64,000 nucleotides of DNA from Ovis canadensis (GCF_042477335.2 NC_091246.1:206707501-206771500), one strand, 5' to 3'; counted from the stretch's first letter, positions 22,296-32,945 are shown. Notes: a model not told the origin generated them from the letters alone. Translations and numbers: made by a program.

Positions 22296-22869
22296 GAATA
22301 AAAATGCTACATATGAAAGTATATTAAACCTCACTGGCATAATATCAGATCATCAAGGAAATACGAATTAAAACATTGATTTTATTTTTATCCACATTGG
22401 ATTGGGAAAAGTTGGCAAATGGTGATATCCAGTGTTATGGAGGGTAATGGTAAACATACAAACTTCAGATGGGAGTATAACTTGGAGCTGACTTTTGAGT
22501 GTAATTTGAAAGTATCTCTTAAATATGTATATAAAGAGTATCCATATATACACTCTTTAAGAATTATATTTCTAGTTGTCCATTTTATAGAAATACTACT
22601 GAATTCACCTTGATTGACGCTCACTGCAGTACTATGGATATAAACAACTTATTATCAGAAAGAAATAATCAAATGACTACGAAACATCAGTACTATGGAA
22701 CCCTCCACAAAATTTAAAAATGAGATAACCTATAGATAATGACCTAGAAATATCTTTAAGATATCGTTCAGTTATAAAGGAAGGTGCAGAATAATAAATG
22801 CTACAGCAGTCTCCTTCTGGCAGAAAAACCATCAAACCAGCTCAAATGACTTTTAAATAAATAATTATT

Positions 22870-23880
22870 AAAATTTGTATATGAACACTTTTCAGTGGAA
22901 GACTGAGAAGTGGGCACCTTTTGCCTGCTCACTCTATGTTGAGTTCTGAGGGGACAGCTAATTGAGAATGATTTCTTTATTTGCTATAGTCCTATGGTGC
23001 TTGTTGGAGAAGGAAATGGCAACCCACTCCAGCGTTCTTGCCTGGAGAATCCCAGGGACGGGGGAGCCTGGTGGGCTGCCATCTGTGGGGTCGCACAGAG
23101 TCAGACACGACTGAAGTGACTTAGTAGTAGTAGTATGGTACTTGTGAATGCAAGTCTTCTTGAATATCAGAACCTGATCTGTGGACCTGTCCCTGAGGCA
23201 GCAACCACTAAAGCTGGGACACAGGCATATATACAAGCCCCTATCAAGGAGATACTAGTGATTGGGAGTGGGTTAACAGGAAAAGGAAGAGGAGGTGTCT
23301 GCTACCCTGAGCTTTTAGGGCGGATGGCAGTCAGCCACTAGATATATGCTAATTTAGAAACTTAACCTTCCAGCAGAAGCTTTTAATGTGTACAAATATA
23401 CTACTTTCAGGAAGAGCCTGAGAGGTGGGCATTTTTTGCCTGTTCCCTCTGCACTCAAACTTGGTGTGATAACCATGGTGAATCTTCTAAAGCTTATTGA
23501 GTTGTTTCTTTGCTATATGAACATAAGCCTTGTTGTTTTTCAAAGGTGTTTAGAGGGCCCACCCCTCAGGTGTGAGTCTTAAAAGTGGGGCACTAGATGT
23601 GGGGCCCAAACTTTTTGCTTCGCAGGGCAAAGCGTGAAGTCAGAGTTACCTCCTGATCATGAGGAGGAGGCTCATGGTTCTGGAGAGAGTGTGCTGAGAT
23701 ACGCTCCTGCCTCTCCCACCCTTTCTGACCTGGGTATTTTCTTGTTCAACAGTTATGTAGTAGTCACTCAGCTAGTTTCTGGGCTTCTTTCAAAGAGAAT
23801 TTCCCTGGCTGTCTCTTATGCTGGATTCCAGCTAATGTGAATAACAGGCCCAGGCTCTCTGAATATGGAGATTACTCCAT
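22870..23880 (+). mobile_element. Old L1-like untranslated sequence (tentative)
   Basis: A continuous diverged tract with landmarks I associate with old L1 untranslated regions: AACCTGATCTGTGGACCTGTCCC, AGATGTGGGGCCCAAACTTTTTGC, TAGTCACTCAGCTAGTTTCTGG. A Bov-A SINE is inserted at 23005-23133. The open frames 23135-23341 and 23634-23840 show no domain. The family name is uncertain. Confidence 0.4.
22993..23145 (+). mobile_element. Bov-A monomer SINE with TSD
   Basis: The body (23005-23133) runs from TGGAGAAGGAAATGGCAACCC to GTCAGACACGACTGAAGTGAC with a TAG-repeat tail. A 12-bp TSD with one difference (TATGGTRCTTGT) lies at 22993-23004 and 23134-23145. Confidence 0.93.
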
Positions 23881-24117
23881 ACACACCAAGCAATTTTCAA
23901 TTTAAAATTACAAGGTGTGACCAGACAATGTCACTTGGGGCCCATGTCATTCTTTTTTAAGCTCTCTTCCTGGATTTAAAATAAGAACATGATATGTTTG
24001 GGAGATATGTATTTATTTATTTTAATTCTGCTTTCCCAATAGGGATGCATTGACTTTGGCTTTCTCTTGCCCCTTCAGTCAAGATTGCTCTCAGGGAAGT
24101 ACCCTCTCTCCTCTGGA

Positions 24118-24431
24118 AAAGAACTATATATATTTTTTAAGATTTATTTATTTTGGCTGGGGTGGGTCTTCGTTGCTACACGCAGGCTTTCTCTAGCTGT
24201 AGTGAGTGAAGGAGGGCTACTCTCTAGATGCAGTGTATGGGCTTTTCACTGCAGTGGCTTCTCTTGTTGCGAGGCACAGGTTCTACAGTCAGGCTCAGGA
24301 GTTGTGGCACACGGCCTTAGTTGCTCTATGGCACATGGGATCTTCCTGGACCAGGGATCGAACTGGTGTCCTTTGCGTTACAAGGTGTATTCTTAACCAG
24401 TGGATCACCAGAAAAGTCCAAAGAACTATAT
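24118..24431 (-). mobile_element. CHR-2-type SINE, antisense, with 12-bp TSD
   Basis: The reversed CHR-2 layout (24130-24419) has a TTTATTTATTTTGGCTG poly-T side, GGTCTTCGTTGCTACACGC, TTGTGGCACACGGCC, GGATCTTCCTGGACCAGGG, and a tRNA-like head with the reversed B box GGGATCGAACTGG. An exact 12-bp TSD AAAGAACTATAT lies at 24118-24129 and 24420-24431. The family is known from Cetacea, hippos and ruminants. Confidence 0.92.
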
Positions 24432-24515
24432 TTTAACAGTTGCATTCAATCTTAGTCATTAACATGCCATTCAATCCAGGTAATGCTGATACAGTCAGAA
24501 TTGATAATGAGCAAA

Positions 24516-24650
24516 GGAGAAGGAAATGGCAACCCACTCAAGTGTTTTTGCCCGGAGAATCCCAGGGACGGGGGAGCCTGGTGGGCTGCCGTCTCTGGGG
24601 TCGCACAGAGTTGGACATAACTGAAGTGACTTAGCAGCAGCAGCAGCAGC
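24516..24650 (+). mobile_element. Bov-A monomer SINE
   Basis: AGGAGAAGGAAATGGCAACCC to TTGGACATAACTGAAGTGAC, then (AGC)6 as the tail. No firm TSD; AGCAA-like sequence flanks both ends. Confidence 0.88.
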
Positions 24651-25139
24651 AACTAGGATGATTACTGGATTAAAGAAATCCGAAAATCACCCAGAAAATG
24701 GAGCAATGAAAGAAAAGCCTTGTATAAATGCCCCTTTAAATCTCTGCTGTTGACTGTATTAGGAGGAGAGGAAAGGGATGAGCTCTCAAGTGCATAATTA
24801 CCTTTTTAGACAATAAGAGGTTTTCCTGACATTAGTTCCATATGTTAAAGATAGCATCGTCTTTTTTCCCCCATGACCAGAAATCAGCAGTTACACAGGC
24901 ATTGGAATTTATATCTGTTGCTAGAAACCACCTTTTCATGGCCAGTTTTTAAACACGGAAATAAAATTTGAAGCTTTCACAGTGTTAATCAAAGAAAGGG
25001 ACCCAGAGCCCACTGTCTCCATTGTTTTTGCTATATGCAGAAATTCACTTTGTCCATTTAGAAAAAAACAATGCTTAAATTTTCTGGTGCAAGAATGCAT
25101 ATTTTCACAATATTAATGTTCTCGCTAAAACTGAAAGTG
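24651..25139. other. Unassigned stretch
   Basis: No gene, RNA or repeat recognised. Confidence 0.4.
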
Positions 25140-25405
25140 GTCATCAGTTGTCTGTGTGTGTGTGTGTGTCTGTGTTTACATGCCTGCACGCTCAGTTGTG
25201 TCCAGCTCTTTTGATCACATGGACTGTAATCTGCCAGGTTCCTCAGTACATGTAATTTTCCAGGCAAGAATACTGGAGTGGATTGCCATTTCCTCCTCTG
25301 GGGGATCTTCCTGACTCGGGGATTAAACCCACACCTCTTGTGTTTCCTGCCTTGGCAGGCAGATTGTTTACCAACTGCACCATCTGGGAAGGCCAGTCAT
25401 CAGTT
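25140..25405 (-). mobile_element. Bov-tA SINE, antisense, with TG-repeat tail and TSD
   Basis: An exact 10-bp TSD GTCATCAGTT lies at 25140-25149 and 25396-25405. Between them are a (TG)n run (about 25152-25169), the reversed tail, Bov-A body and tRNA-like head. The microsatellite is inside the TSD, so it grew from the SINE's own tail. The B box is decayed. Confidence 0.92.
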
Positions 25406-25456
25406 AGATCCATTAAAGCATAACTTGCTCAAACTGTAACCTGCCTTCATTGATCA

Positions 25457-25657
25457 AGGCTCAGACAGTAAAAAATCCACCTGCAATGCAGGAGACCTGG
25501 GTTCAGTCCCTGAGTTGGGAAGATCCCCTGGATGAGAGCATGGCAAACCACTCTAGTATTCTTACCTGGAAAATCCCATGGACAGAGGAGCCTGGCAGGC
25601 TACAGTCCATAAGGTCACAAAGAGTCAGACACAAATGAGTGACTAGGCATGCACAGC
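25457..25657 (+). mobile_element. Bov-tA SINE, slightly 5'-truncated
   Basis: Starts at the A-box side (AAGGCTCAGACAGTAAAAAATCC), with B box GGTTCAGTCCC, the Bov-A body, and AGTCAGACACAAATGAGTGAC at the tail. Confidence 0.9.
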
Positions 25658-25658
25658 C

Positions 25659-26157
25659 TGTTTTCCAAGTGTCACATAACCTAAAAAATGAGACGTTTGC
25701 CCAGATTGTTTATCAGGAACTTGGAGTCGGCTATTATCTAGCTCAAGACTGGTTGAGATCATAGACCAACTGGACATGTGCAAGTGTCTGATCTGACCTT
25801 TTGATATCAGAAGAGCAAAAACTCTACCCTTAGAATATGCTAATGGCATTGTTTTCTGAATACATGTCCCATTCAAAAGCCTGTAGTTTAGTTGATGATG
25901 ACAGAATGACATCTGCAGAATGACAATTACCTCACCTTTTTCTTATCTCCAATTACCTCCCCCTATTTTCCCCACACCCAGACCACCTTCCTTCTTTATC
26001 CCATAGATATTCTGAGCTCTCTGAGTTCAAGGAGTGGATTTGAGATTTGTTTTCCCATCTTCTCACTTCATTAATAAACCGCTTCTCTGCTGCAAACTTT
26101 GGTGTTTTGACTTTTGGCTTGCTTCGTGTGGGGCAAACAAATCTGGTTCAGTAGCAT
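25659..26157 (+). mobile_element. Possible solo LTR with polyadenylation signal
   Basis: The right part resembles a retroviral R-U5 region: CCACACCCAGACCACCTTCC, AATAAA at 26073-26078, then CTCTGCTGCAAACTTTGGTG and a terminal TTCAGTAGCA. The interval starts TGTT and ends CA as LTRs do, but no matching TSD was found and no internal genes adjoin it. Family unassigned. Confidence 0.4.
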
Positions 26158-26654
26158 CATCATCTCTCCAGGTTAAAAGCAGCTCTTCTACTACAGACAA
26201 ACCACACAAATAAATACACTGGTAACTCAGAATGTTCAGTAACTCAGACAATTTATACACTCCTCTGTTAGAGATAAATTAAATTCAAATAGATAAAGAG
26301 CCAATGAGAATAGGTAAAGAACAGTAGCTGAATTGTAGGTCTTAGAATTTTAAAATTCTTTTGGCATTGGCCAAACCTACCCCCTTGACTTTAAAGAGAA
26401 ATATAAGGCTTCCATATCACAATCAAAATGTTAAATAGATACAACTCATATTTTCTATAATACAGCAGCAAGGAAAGGGAAGTAGAGGAATGAGAGCAGG
26501 AAACAGAGTCCCATAGAATCAAGGAATATAATTATCTTTTCTCTGAGCCTGTAAATAAAATTTCTGTAACCCACCAGCCCCCAAATTCCTCCTTTTTTTG
26601 TCTAAATAATTTCAAAGGCAGTTAAGAACAGAGCCTGGAAAAGGATACAGTATT
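26158..26654. other. Unassigned stretch
   Basis: AT-rich sequence without a recognisable feature. Confidence 0.4.
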
Positions 26655-27090
26655 AGAGCATTCAAGTCTCACTTCTTCACCTAGGCAATTACACAGCCTT
26701 CCTACGACCTACGTACCTTGTTGTTGTTGTTCAGTCGCTCAGTTATGTCCAGCTCTTTGTGATCCCCAGAAACTGCAGCATACCAGTCTTCCCTGTCCTT
26801 CACCATCTCCTGGAACTTTTTCAAACTCATGTCCATTGAGTCGGTGATGCCGTCCAACCATCTTGTCCTCTGTCATCCCCTTCTCTCCTGCCTTCAATCT
26901 TTCCCAGCATCAGGGTCTTTTTTAATGGGTCAGGTCTTCACATTAGGTGGCCAAAGTATTGGCTTCAAAGTATTCAGCTTCAACACCAGTCCTTCCACTG
27001 ATGTACCTTATCTGCCAAATAATAATTGCTTTGAGGATTAAAAGGAATAATGTACCTGTGGCCTAACACAGCACCTGGTATATAAATTCC
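26655..27090 (+). mobile_element. MIR SINE split by BovB
   Basis: The left part (26655-26719) gives CAAGTCTCACTTCTTCACC and GGCAATTACACAGCCTTCC. The right part (27003-27090) gives ATCTGCCAAATAATAATTGC, TTTGAGGATTAAAAGGAATAATG and CACAGCACCTGGTATATAAA. These are consecutive blocks of a sense MIR. Confidence 0.7.
26713..27009 (-). mobile_element. BovB 3' fragment, antisense, with TSD
   Basis: The element (26720-27002) starts with a TTG run and the reversed BovB tail and truncates near CTTCAACACCAGTCCTTCC. An exact 7-bp TSD GTACCTT lies at 26713-26719 and 27003-27009. A short internal duplication around GGCTTCAAAGTATTCAGCTTC is present. Confidence 0.93.
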
Positions 27091-27890
27091 CCACTCTTTT
27101 CTCCCTTCCCTCACCCTAGTTCTCCTTTCTCTGTGTTCCTATCAGTTGATGTATCACTATCACTCTTCCTAGTTGCAGCTGCAGTACCAAGGGCTCCATG
27201 GGGATCCACATGCTGTAAAATGGTGGCAACAGGGTCCTAGCTGCTGCTACTACTACACTTCCCAAGTGGACCCTGAATATAAAGGCAACCAGGAGGATTT
27301 AGTCTTAGGAGGAAAGTCTGAATGTTCTCGGGGGTCTCAGAAAATCTTCTTGCATCCCTTTGGTGCCAGTTTGGGTCAGTGCCTGTGTTTCTAATCAGTT
27401 GCGGTCAGGGGACAGAAATTACTAATTGGTTCAGTTCTATAAATAAATCACACATTTCACCCTTGGAGAAATGGTAATTCTCTACCATATAGACCAAGTA
27501 GTGAAGGAGTAGATCCTCATATGACTGTTGCCAGAAGTAGGGTGAATGGATGCACACAAGATATCTCCTCATATCTTACATCTCTCCATATTCACTTTTC
27601 TTTAGTGGCTATGTCATGCTTTTTCTCAAAGTCTTCTAAAAATTCCATAATACAAGTATTCACATATATAATCCAAAGTGCTTGCTGCCTGGATACTCCA
27701 AAGATTCTTAGCTTTGCAGTAACTCATTTCTTTCATAATTAAATAAAAAGGATTAAGTCACCATCATCCCTTGTCCTGGAGGCAGTCCAGAACTCTCTCA
27801 AAATATTTCATGGGTAGATGGTATAGATGGACTCTCCTCATCATCTCTGACTTGAGCAATACTCATTTCTTACTTTCTCACTTTCTATAA
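27091..27890. other. Unassigned stretch
   Basis: No gene or repeat recognised; short open frames at 27173-27394 and 27521-27742 lack supporting features. Confidence 0.4.
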
Positions 27891-28146
27891 AATGCAAAAC
27901 TAAGAAGTCAAGAAATACCTGGAGTAACAGGAAAATTTAGCCTTGGAGTACAGAATAAAGCAAGGCAAAGGCTGATAGAGATTTGCCAAGAGAACGCACT
28001 GATCATAGCAAACACCCTCCTCCAACAACACAAGAGAAGACTCTACACATGGACATTACCAGATGGCCAACACTGAAATCAGATTGATCCTATTCTTTGC
28101 AGCCAAAGACGGATAAGCTTATACAGCCACAAAAACAAGACTGGGA

Positions 28147-28402
28147 GCTGACTGTGGCTCAGATCATGAACTCCTAATGGCCAAATTCAGACTTAAATTG
28201 AAGAAAGTGGGGAAAACCACTAGACCATTCAGGTATGACTTAAATCAAATACCTTATGATTATACAGTGGAAGTGACAAATAGATTTAAGGGACTAGATC
28301 TGAGAGATAGAGTGCCTGATGAACTATGGAAGGAGGTTCGTGACACTGTACAGGAGACAGGGATCAAGACCATCCCCAAGAGAAAGAAATGCAAAAAAAG
28401 CA
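28147..28402 (+). pseudogene. BovB endonuclease C-terminus and linker (fragment)
   Basis: The frame carrying ADCGSDHELL contains the serine-aspartate-histidine triad that closes the catalytic core of AP-type endonucleases. The following frame (28177-28422) encodes the FRLKLKKVGKTTRPFRYDL linker block seen in BovB ORFs and runs into the inserted L1 tail, where it stops. The N-terminal catalytic residues lie beyond the truncation, so this cannot be active. Confidence 0.8.
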
Positions 28403-28405
28403 AAA

Positions 28406-28478
28406 CCAATACAATATTGTAAAGTAATTAGCCTCCAATTAAAATAAATAAATTTAAATTTAAAAAAAAGGAATTTAC
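28406..28478 (+). mobile_element. Tiny L1 3' tail insertion
   Basis: CCAATACAATATTGTAAAGTAATTAGCCTCC, then ATTAAAATAAATAAATTTAAA and an A run, match the terminal bases of the ruminant L1 that ends at about 53.69 kb. It splits the BovB GCAAAAAAGCAAAA / CAAAATGACTGTCTG junction. Only about 70 bp were inserted; the TSD is blurred by A-rich sequence. Confidence 0.8.
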
Positions 28479-28520
28479 AAAACAAAATGACTGTCTGAGG
28501 AGGCCTTAGAAATAGCTGTG

Positions 28521-28749
28521 AAAAGAAGAGAAAGTAAAGTCACTCAGTCATGTCCGACTCTTTCCAACCCCATAGACTCTAGCCTACCAGGCTCCTCTGT
28601 CCATGGATTTTCCAGGCAATAGTACTGGAGTGGATTGCCATTTCCTTCTCCAGGGGATCTTCCCAACCCAGGGCTCGAACCCAGCTCTCCCACATTGTAG
28701 ACAGACGCTTTACCATCTGAGCCACCAGGGAAATCCAAAAAGAAGAGAA
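28521..28749 (-). mobile_element. Bov-tA SINE, antisense, with 12-bp TSD
   Basis: The reversed tail comes first (AGTCACTCAGTCATGTCCGAC), then the body, then the tRNA-like head with reversed B box GGGCTCGAACCC and a GAGCCACCAGGGAAATCC end. An exact 12-bp TSD AAAAGAAGAGAA lies at 28521-28532 and 28738-28749, in BovB sequence. Confidence 0.95.
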
Positions 28750-30192
28750 GCAAAAAGCAAAGGAGAAAAGGAAAGATATACACATTTGAATGCAGAGTTC
28801 CAAAGAATAGCAAGGAGAGATAAGAAAGCCTTCCTAAGTGATCAGTGCAAAGAAATAGAGGAAAATAACAGAATGGGAAAGGCCAGAGATCACTTCCAGA
28901 GAATTAGAGATACCAAGGGAACATTTCATGCAAAGATGGGCTCGATAAAGGACAGAAATGGTCTGGACCTAACAGAAGCAGAAGATATTAAGAAGAGGTG
29001 GCAAGAATACACAGAAGAACTGTACAAAAAAGATCTTCAAGACCCAGATAATCACGATGGTGTGATCACTCACCTAGAGCCAGACATCCTGGAATATGAA
29101 GTCAAGTGGGCCTTAGGAAGCATCCCTACAAACAAAGCTAGTGGAGGTGATGGAATTCCAGTTGAGCTATTTCAAATCCTGAAACATGATGCTGTGAAAG
29201 TGCTGCATTCAATATGCCAGCACATTTGGAAAACTCAGCAGTGGCCACAGGACTGGAAAAGGTCACTTTTCATTCCAATCCCAAAGAAATGCAATGCCAA
29301 AGAATGCTCAAACTATCGCACAATTGCACTCCTCTCACATGCTAGTAAAGTAATGCTCAAAATTCTCAAAGGCAGGCTTCAACAATACGTGAACCGTGAA
29401 CTCTCTGATGTTCAAGCTGGTTTTAGAAAAGGCAGAGAAACCAGAGATCACATTGCCAACATCCGCTGGATCATGGAAAAAGCAAGAGAGTTCCAGAAAA
29501 ACATCTATTTCTGCTTTATTGACTATGCCAAAGCCTTTGACTGTGTGGATCACAAGAAACTGTGGAAAATTCTGAAAGAGATGGGAATACCAGACCACCT
29601 AATCTGCCTCTTGAGAAATCTGTATGCAGGTCAGGAAGCAACAGTTAGAACTGGACATGGAACAACAGACTGGTTCCAAATCAGGAAACGAGTACATCAA
29701 GGCTGTATATTGTCACCCTGCTTATTTAACTTATATGCAGAGTACATCATGAAAAATGCTGGGCTGGAGAAAGCACAAGCTGGAATTAAGATTGCTGGGA
29801 GAAATATCAATAACCTCAGATATGCAGATGACACCACCCTTATGGCAGAAAGTGAAGAGGAACTAAAGAGCCTCTTGATGAAACTGAAAGAGGAACGTGA
29901 AAAAGTTGGCTTAAAGTTCTACATTCAGAAAATGAAGATCATGGCATCAGGTCTCATCACTTCATGGGAATTAGATGGGGAAACAGTGGAAACAGTGTCA
30001 GACTTTATTTTTGGAGGCTCCAAAATCACTGCAGATGGTGATTGCAGCCATGAAATTAAAAAACCCTTACTCCTTGGAAGGAAAGTTATGACCAACCTAG
30101 ATAGCATATTCAAAACCAGAGACATTACTTTGCCAACAAAGGTCCATCTATCTAGTCAAGGCTATGGTCTTTCCAGTAGTCATGTATGGTGA
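28750..30192 (+). pseudogene. BovB reverse transcriptase, long open segment
   Basis: The longest open frame in the window, about 480 BovB codons (529 if the upstream antisense SINE is included, giving a start at 28603). Numbering from 28603: linker to about 180, fingers/palm block with WPQDWK and IALLSHASKVMLKIL, motif A FIDYAKAFDCVDH near 305-317, GCILSPCLFNLYAEYI, YADD at 407-410, and the [17 protein letters not shown] block. It ends because a TCTA duplication (30147-30150/30151-30154) shifts the frame before the C-terminal domain. The catalytic aspartates look intact, but without its endonuclease N-terminus and C-terminus it should be inactive. Confidence 0.9.
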
Positions 30193-30205
30193 GAGAGCTG
30201 GACTC

Positions 30206-30772
30206 TAAAGAAAGCTGAAAATGAATGGATAAGAAAGCTGTGGTCCATATACACAATGGAGTATTACTCAGCCATCAAAAAGAATGCATTTGAATCAGTT
30301 CTAATGAGGTGAATGAAACTGGAGCCGATTATACAGAGTGAAGTAAGCCAGAAAGAAAAACACCGATACAGTATACTAACACATATACATGGAATTTAGA
30401 AAGATGGTAAAGATCACCCTGTATGCGAGACAGCAAAAGAGACGCAGATGTACAGAACAGACTTTTTGACTCTGTGGGAGAGGGAGAGAGTGGGATGATT
30501 TGGGAGAATGGCATTGAAACATGTATAATATCATATAAGAAAAGAATCACCAGTCTAGGTTCGATGCAGGATATAGGATGCTTGGGGTTGGTACACTGGA
30601 TTAACCCAGAGGGATGGTATGGGGAGGGACGTGGGAGGGGGGTTCAGGAGTGGGAACTTCTGTACACCCATGGTAGATTCATGTTGATGTATGGTAAAAT
30701 CAATACAGTATTGTAAAGTAAAAAAATAAAATAAAATAATAGAAATAAATAAATAAATAATAAAGAAAGCTG
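30206..30772 (+). mobile_element. Ruminant L1 3' end with 12-bp TSD, inside BovB
   Basis: The insertion (30218-30760) starts in the last ORF2 codons (GAATGGATAAGAAAGCTGTGG, GGAGTATTACTCAGCC) and continues through ACAGAGTGAAGTAAGCCAGA, the G-rich 3' UTR (GGTATGGGGAGGGACGTGGG) and GTATTGTAAAGTAAAAAAAT to an AAAT-rich tail. An exact 12-bp TSD TAAAGAAAGCTG lies at 30206-30217 and 30761-30772. Confidence 0.96.
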
Positions 30773-31168
30773 TGTGCCAAAGAATTGATGCTTTTGGACT
30801 GTGGTTGTTGGAGAAGACTCTTGAGAGTCCCTTGGACTGCAAGGAGATCCAACCAGTCCATCCTAAAGGAGATCAGTCCTGAGCGTTCATTGGAAGGACT
30901 GATGTTGAAGCTGAAACTCCAATCCTTTGGCCACCTGATGGAAAGAGCTGACTCATTTGAAAATACCCTGATCATGGGAAAGATTGAGGGCAGCAGAAGA
31001 AGAGGATGACAGAGGATGACATGATTGGATGGCATCACTGACTCCATGGACATAGTTTGAGTAAACTCCGGGAGTTGATGATGGACAGGGAGGCCTGGCG
31101 TGCTGTGGTCCATGGTGTTGCAAAGAGCTGGACATGACTGAGTGACTGAACTGACCTGAACTGAATGC

Positions 31169-32690
31169 TTTCTATAGCTGCCATCTTCTTTCCATACTAC
31201 TGAGTTCTTATCTTTTTCTCCTCAAAACAGAATGTGGTTTGTAAATGTTATTAAAATTTTAGGTAAAATAGGAAAAGATCATAGAAAAGTGTAGGTCGGG
31301 GAATAATTAAAAAATGAATTAATGAATTACTATTTTTAGAAGCTCCTTGGCCATATGCCAAAGTTGGATATCTCCCTCTATTCCACATTTTAAACTCTCA
31401 AAGTGCCATCTCCTCAACATACCAGGAAAATTTTTAAGTATTCCCTTCCTTTATCTGCAGAGTAGTTTATCTCCACATTTCCATTCAGTGGGGATAATAA
31501 TTCATTTGCTAATATGAAACCAGTGTAGAATAATGTCAAATTTTTCGATATTTAATTTCTTATGATGAATTTAATTCCTTAGGTCTAAAACTCTAGTAAA
31601 GCAGGAAATGAAGATATATTAAAACACATTTTATTGTCTCTTTGCAATCTTAAATTTTGAAATTAAAAGAACAAGACAAAACACCTGGTACACAGTTTTA
31701 TAATTCTACAGCCCCAGAAGTTGTTAGTGGGTTTCTCCCATTACTTTTATACATGAATTTTGCCTGCAAATAAAGATTAATTCTCCATCTCAAGGCTTCA
31801 CCCACTTGAAGAGTTAGTGTATATCCTTTGCCAATTCTGTTCACATTAATCTCATAGCTGTTTTTCCATTCCTTTGCTTCTGAGCCACAAAATATTATCA
31901 TCATGTCCATGAAAGTTAGAATATTCTCTAAGAGGATACCTACTCCAGTGTCCTATTCCACACAGGAAGCTGTTAAGTGTAATACAATATTACTGTTCAC
32001 ATATTTCATAACTGAGATTCAAACATACATTTGGCTTATTGTAAGCTGAAGGAGAAAGACAAGAATTTTATCCTCTGATTCCTTGCACTGTGCTTTGACT
32101 CAGTAGACTCAGTAGATTCTAGTTCCTTCCCAGGCTTTGGCATTCCTTTGTTAATCAGAGATGTGTTTCTATCCAGTACTTTCCTTCTACTGTACTTTCT
32201 GAAAGTCACAGTGGTTTTGCATGCTTGTTTGTTTTGTTTCTGCACTGTTAGCCTCTAGTAAGGTTGGCATCATGAGTTCTAAAACAAATTTCAAGCCACT
32301 TTCCAGATGTCTTTCCTAATACTATAAGTCAGATTAAAAAAAAAAAAAAAAAGATAGTCAATGCCTGATCCAGAGTAAGCTTGACTGGTTATTTACCAAA
32401 AAAAAAAAAAAAAAATCCATATATTGCTGATCAATATATTGCTTCATATTTAAGGTTCTTTTAAGAGGACAGTAAAATCATTTTCTCTCTTTTCTTTGCT
32501 ATTGTGTTTGTGTGTCATAGTTTGTGTGTAATAGTTCTTATATTCAACTGATTGTTAGCCTTTTTATACTTAAACAAACAAGCAAACAAACAAACAAAAA
32601 AAACCTTAGAGGTTCTGGGCTGTACTAGGTGCCAAGCAGTAGCCTACATAGTAAGAAAGCATGACTTACTACATGATCAGAAGCCCTTTT
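31169..32690. other. Unassigned stretch with A-runs and AAAC repeat
   Basis: Contains poly-A runs at about 32336-32352 and 32399-32416 and an (AAAC)n tract at about 32573-32605. I see no LINE or SINE body attached to the A-runs. The reverse-strand open frames here have no domain support. Confidence 0.45.
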
Positions 32691-32692
32691 TA

Positions 32693-32945
32693 TGGAGATA
32701 GCACAATGGCTGAGCCAACTGACTTTCTAGTAGAACTGCCTAGGTTCAGATCCCAATCCTACCGCCTGCAACACCCTGGGAACACAATTTTCCCATCTTT
32801 TAGATTTGGGATCATAATGCTTACCTCAAAAGAGTAATTGTAAGAATTAAATGAGTTGATATATGAAAAAAAAAAAAGAGTTAGGAGAGTGTGTTGGACA
32901 CATAAGTCATCTTTGAGTGCTTAACCATCATTAATTCTTATTAAT
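32693..32945 (+). mobile_element. MIR SINE, near full length
   Basis: Forward MIR in order: tRNA-like ATAGCACAATGGCTGAGCC, AACTGCCTAGGTTCAGATCCC, core CCTGGGAACACAATTTTCCC, CTTACCTCAAAAGAGTAATTG, AATTAAATGAGTTGATAT, and an A run within the 3' part. Confidence 0.85.

Larger units (their letters stand above)
19925..22800 (+). mobile_element. Old L1 (L1M) host of composite nest
   Basis: The left part (about 19925-20046) ends AAGAATATGAACAGCAATTCAGAG. The right part (about 22296-22800) resumes with AACCTCACTGGCATAATATC, ATCAAGGAAATACGAATTAAAAC and GATATCCAGTGTTATGG. These are consecutive in old L1 ORF2. About 2.25 kb of younger elements lies between them. Confidence 0.7.
27891..31168 (+). mobile_element. 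Longest BovB LINE, with three nested insertions
   Basis: Spans from within the AP-endonuclease domain to the ACTGA tail near 31163. The endonuclease C-terminus is readable: AACACAAGAGAAGACTCTAC, ACATGGACATTACCAGATGG, and a GSDHE motif (SDH codons 28159-28167). A linker, the RT palm with YADD (29821-29832) and the C-terminal domain follow. Interruptions are an L1 tail (about 28406-28478), an antisense Bov-tA (28533-28737) and an L1 3' end (30218-30760). AATGC at 27891-27895 and 31164-31168 is a weak TSD candidate. The first part of the element is missing and frameshifts are present. Confidence 0.95.

Noticed and set aside
23634..23840. 68-codon frame with an acidic start
   Set aside because: It lies in diverged old repeat sequence and has no supporting features.
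24118..24431. Protein-coding frames at 24067-24436
   Set aside because: They fall in an antisense CHR-2 SINE.
28603..30192. 529-codon open frame as a host gene
   Set aside because: It is BovB reverse transcriptase with an antisense SINE lead-in; there is no splice or promoter evidence, and the frame breaks before the C-terminal domain.
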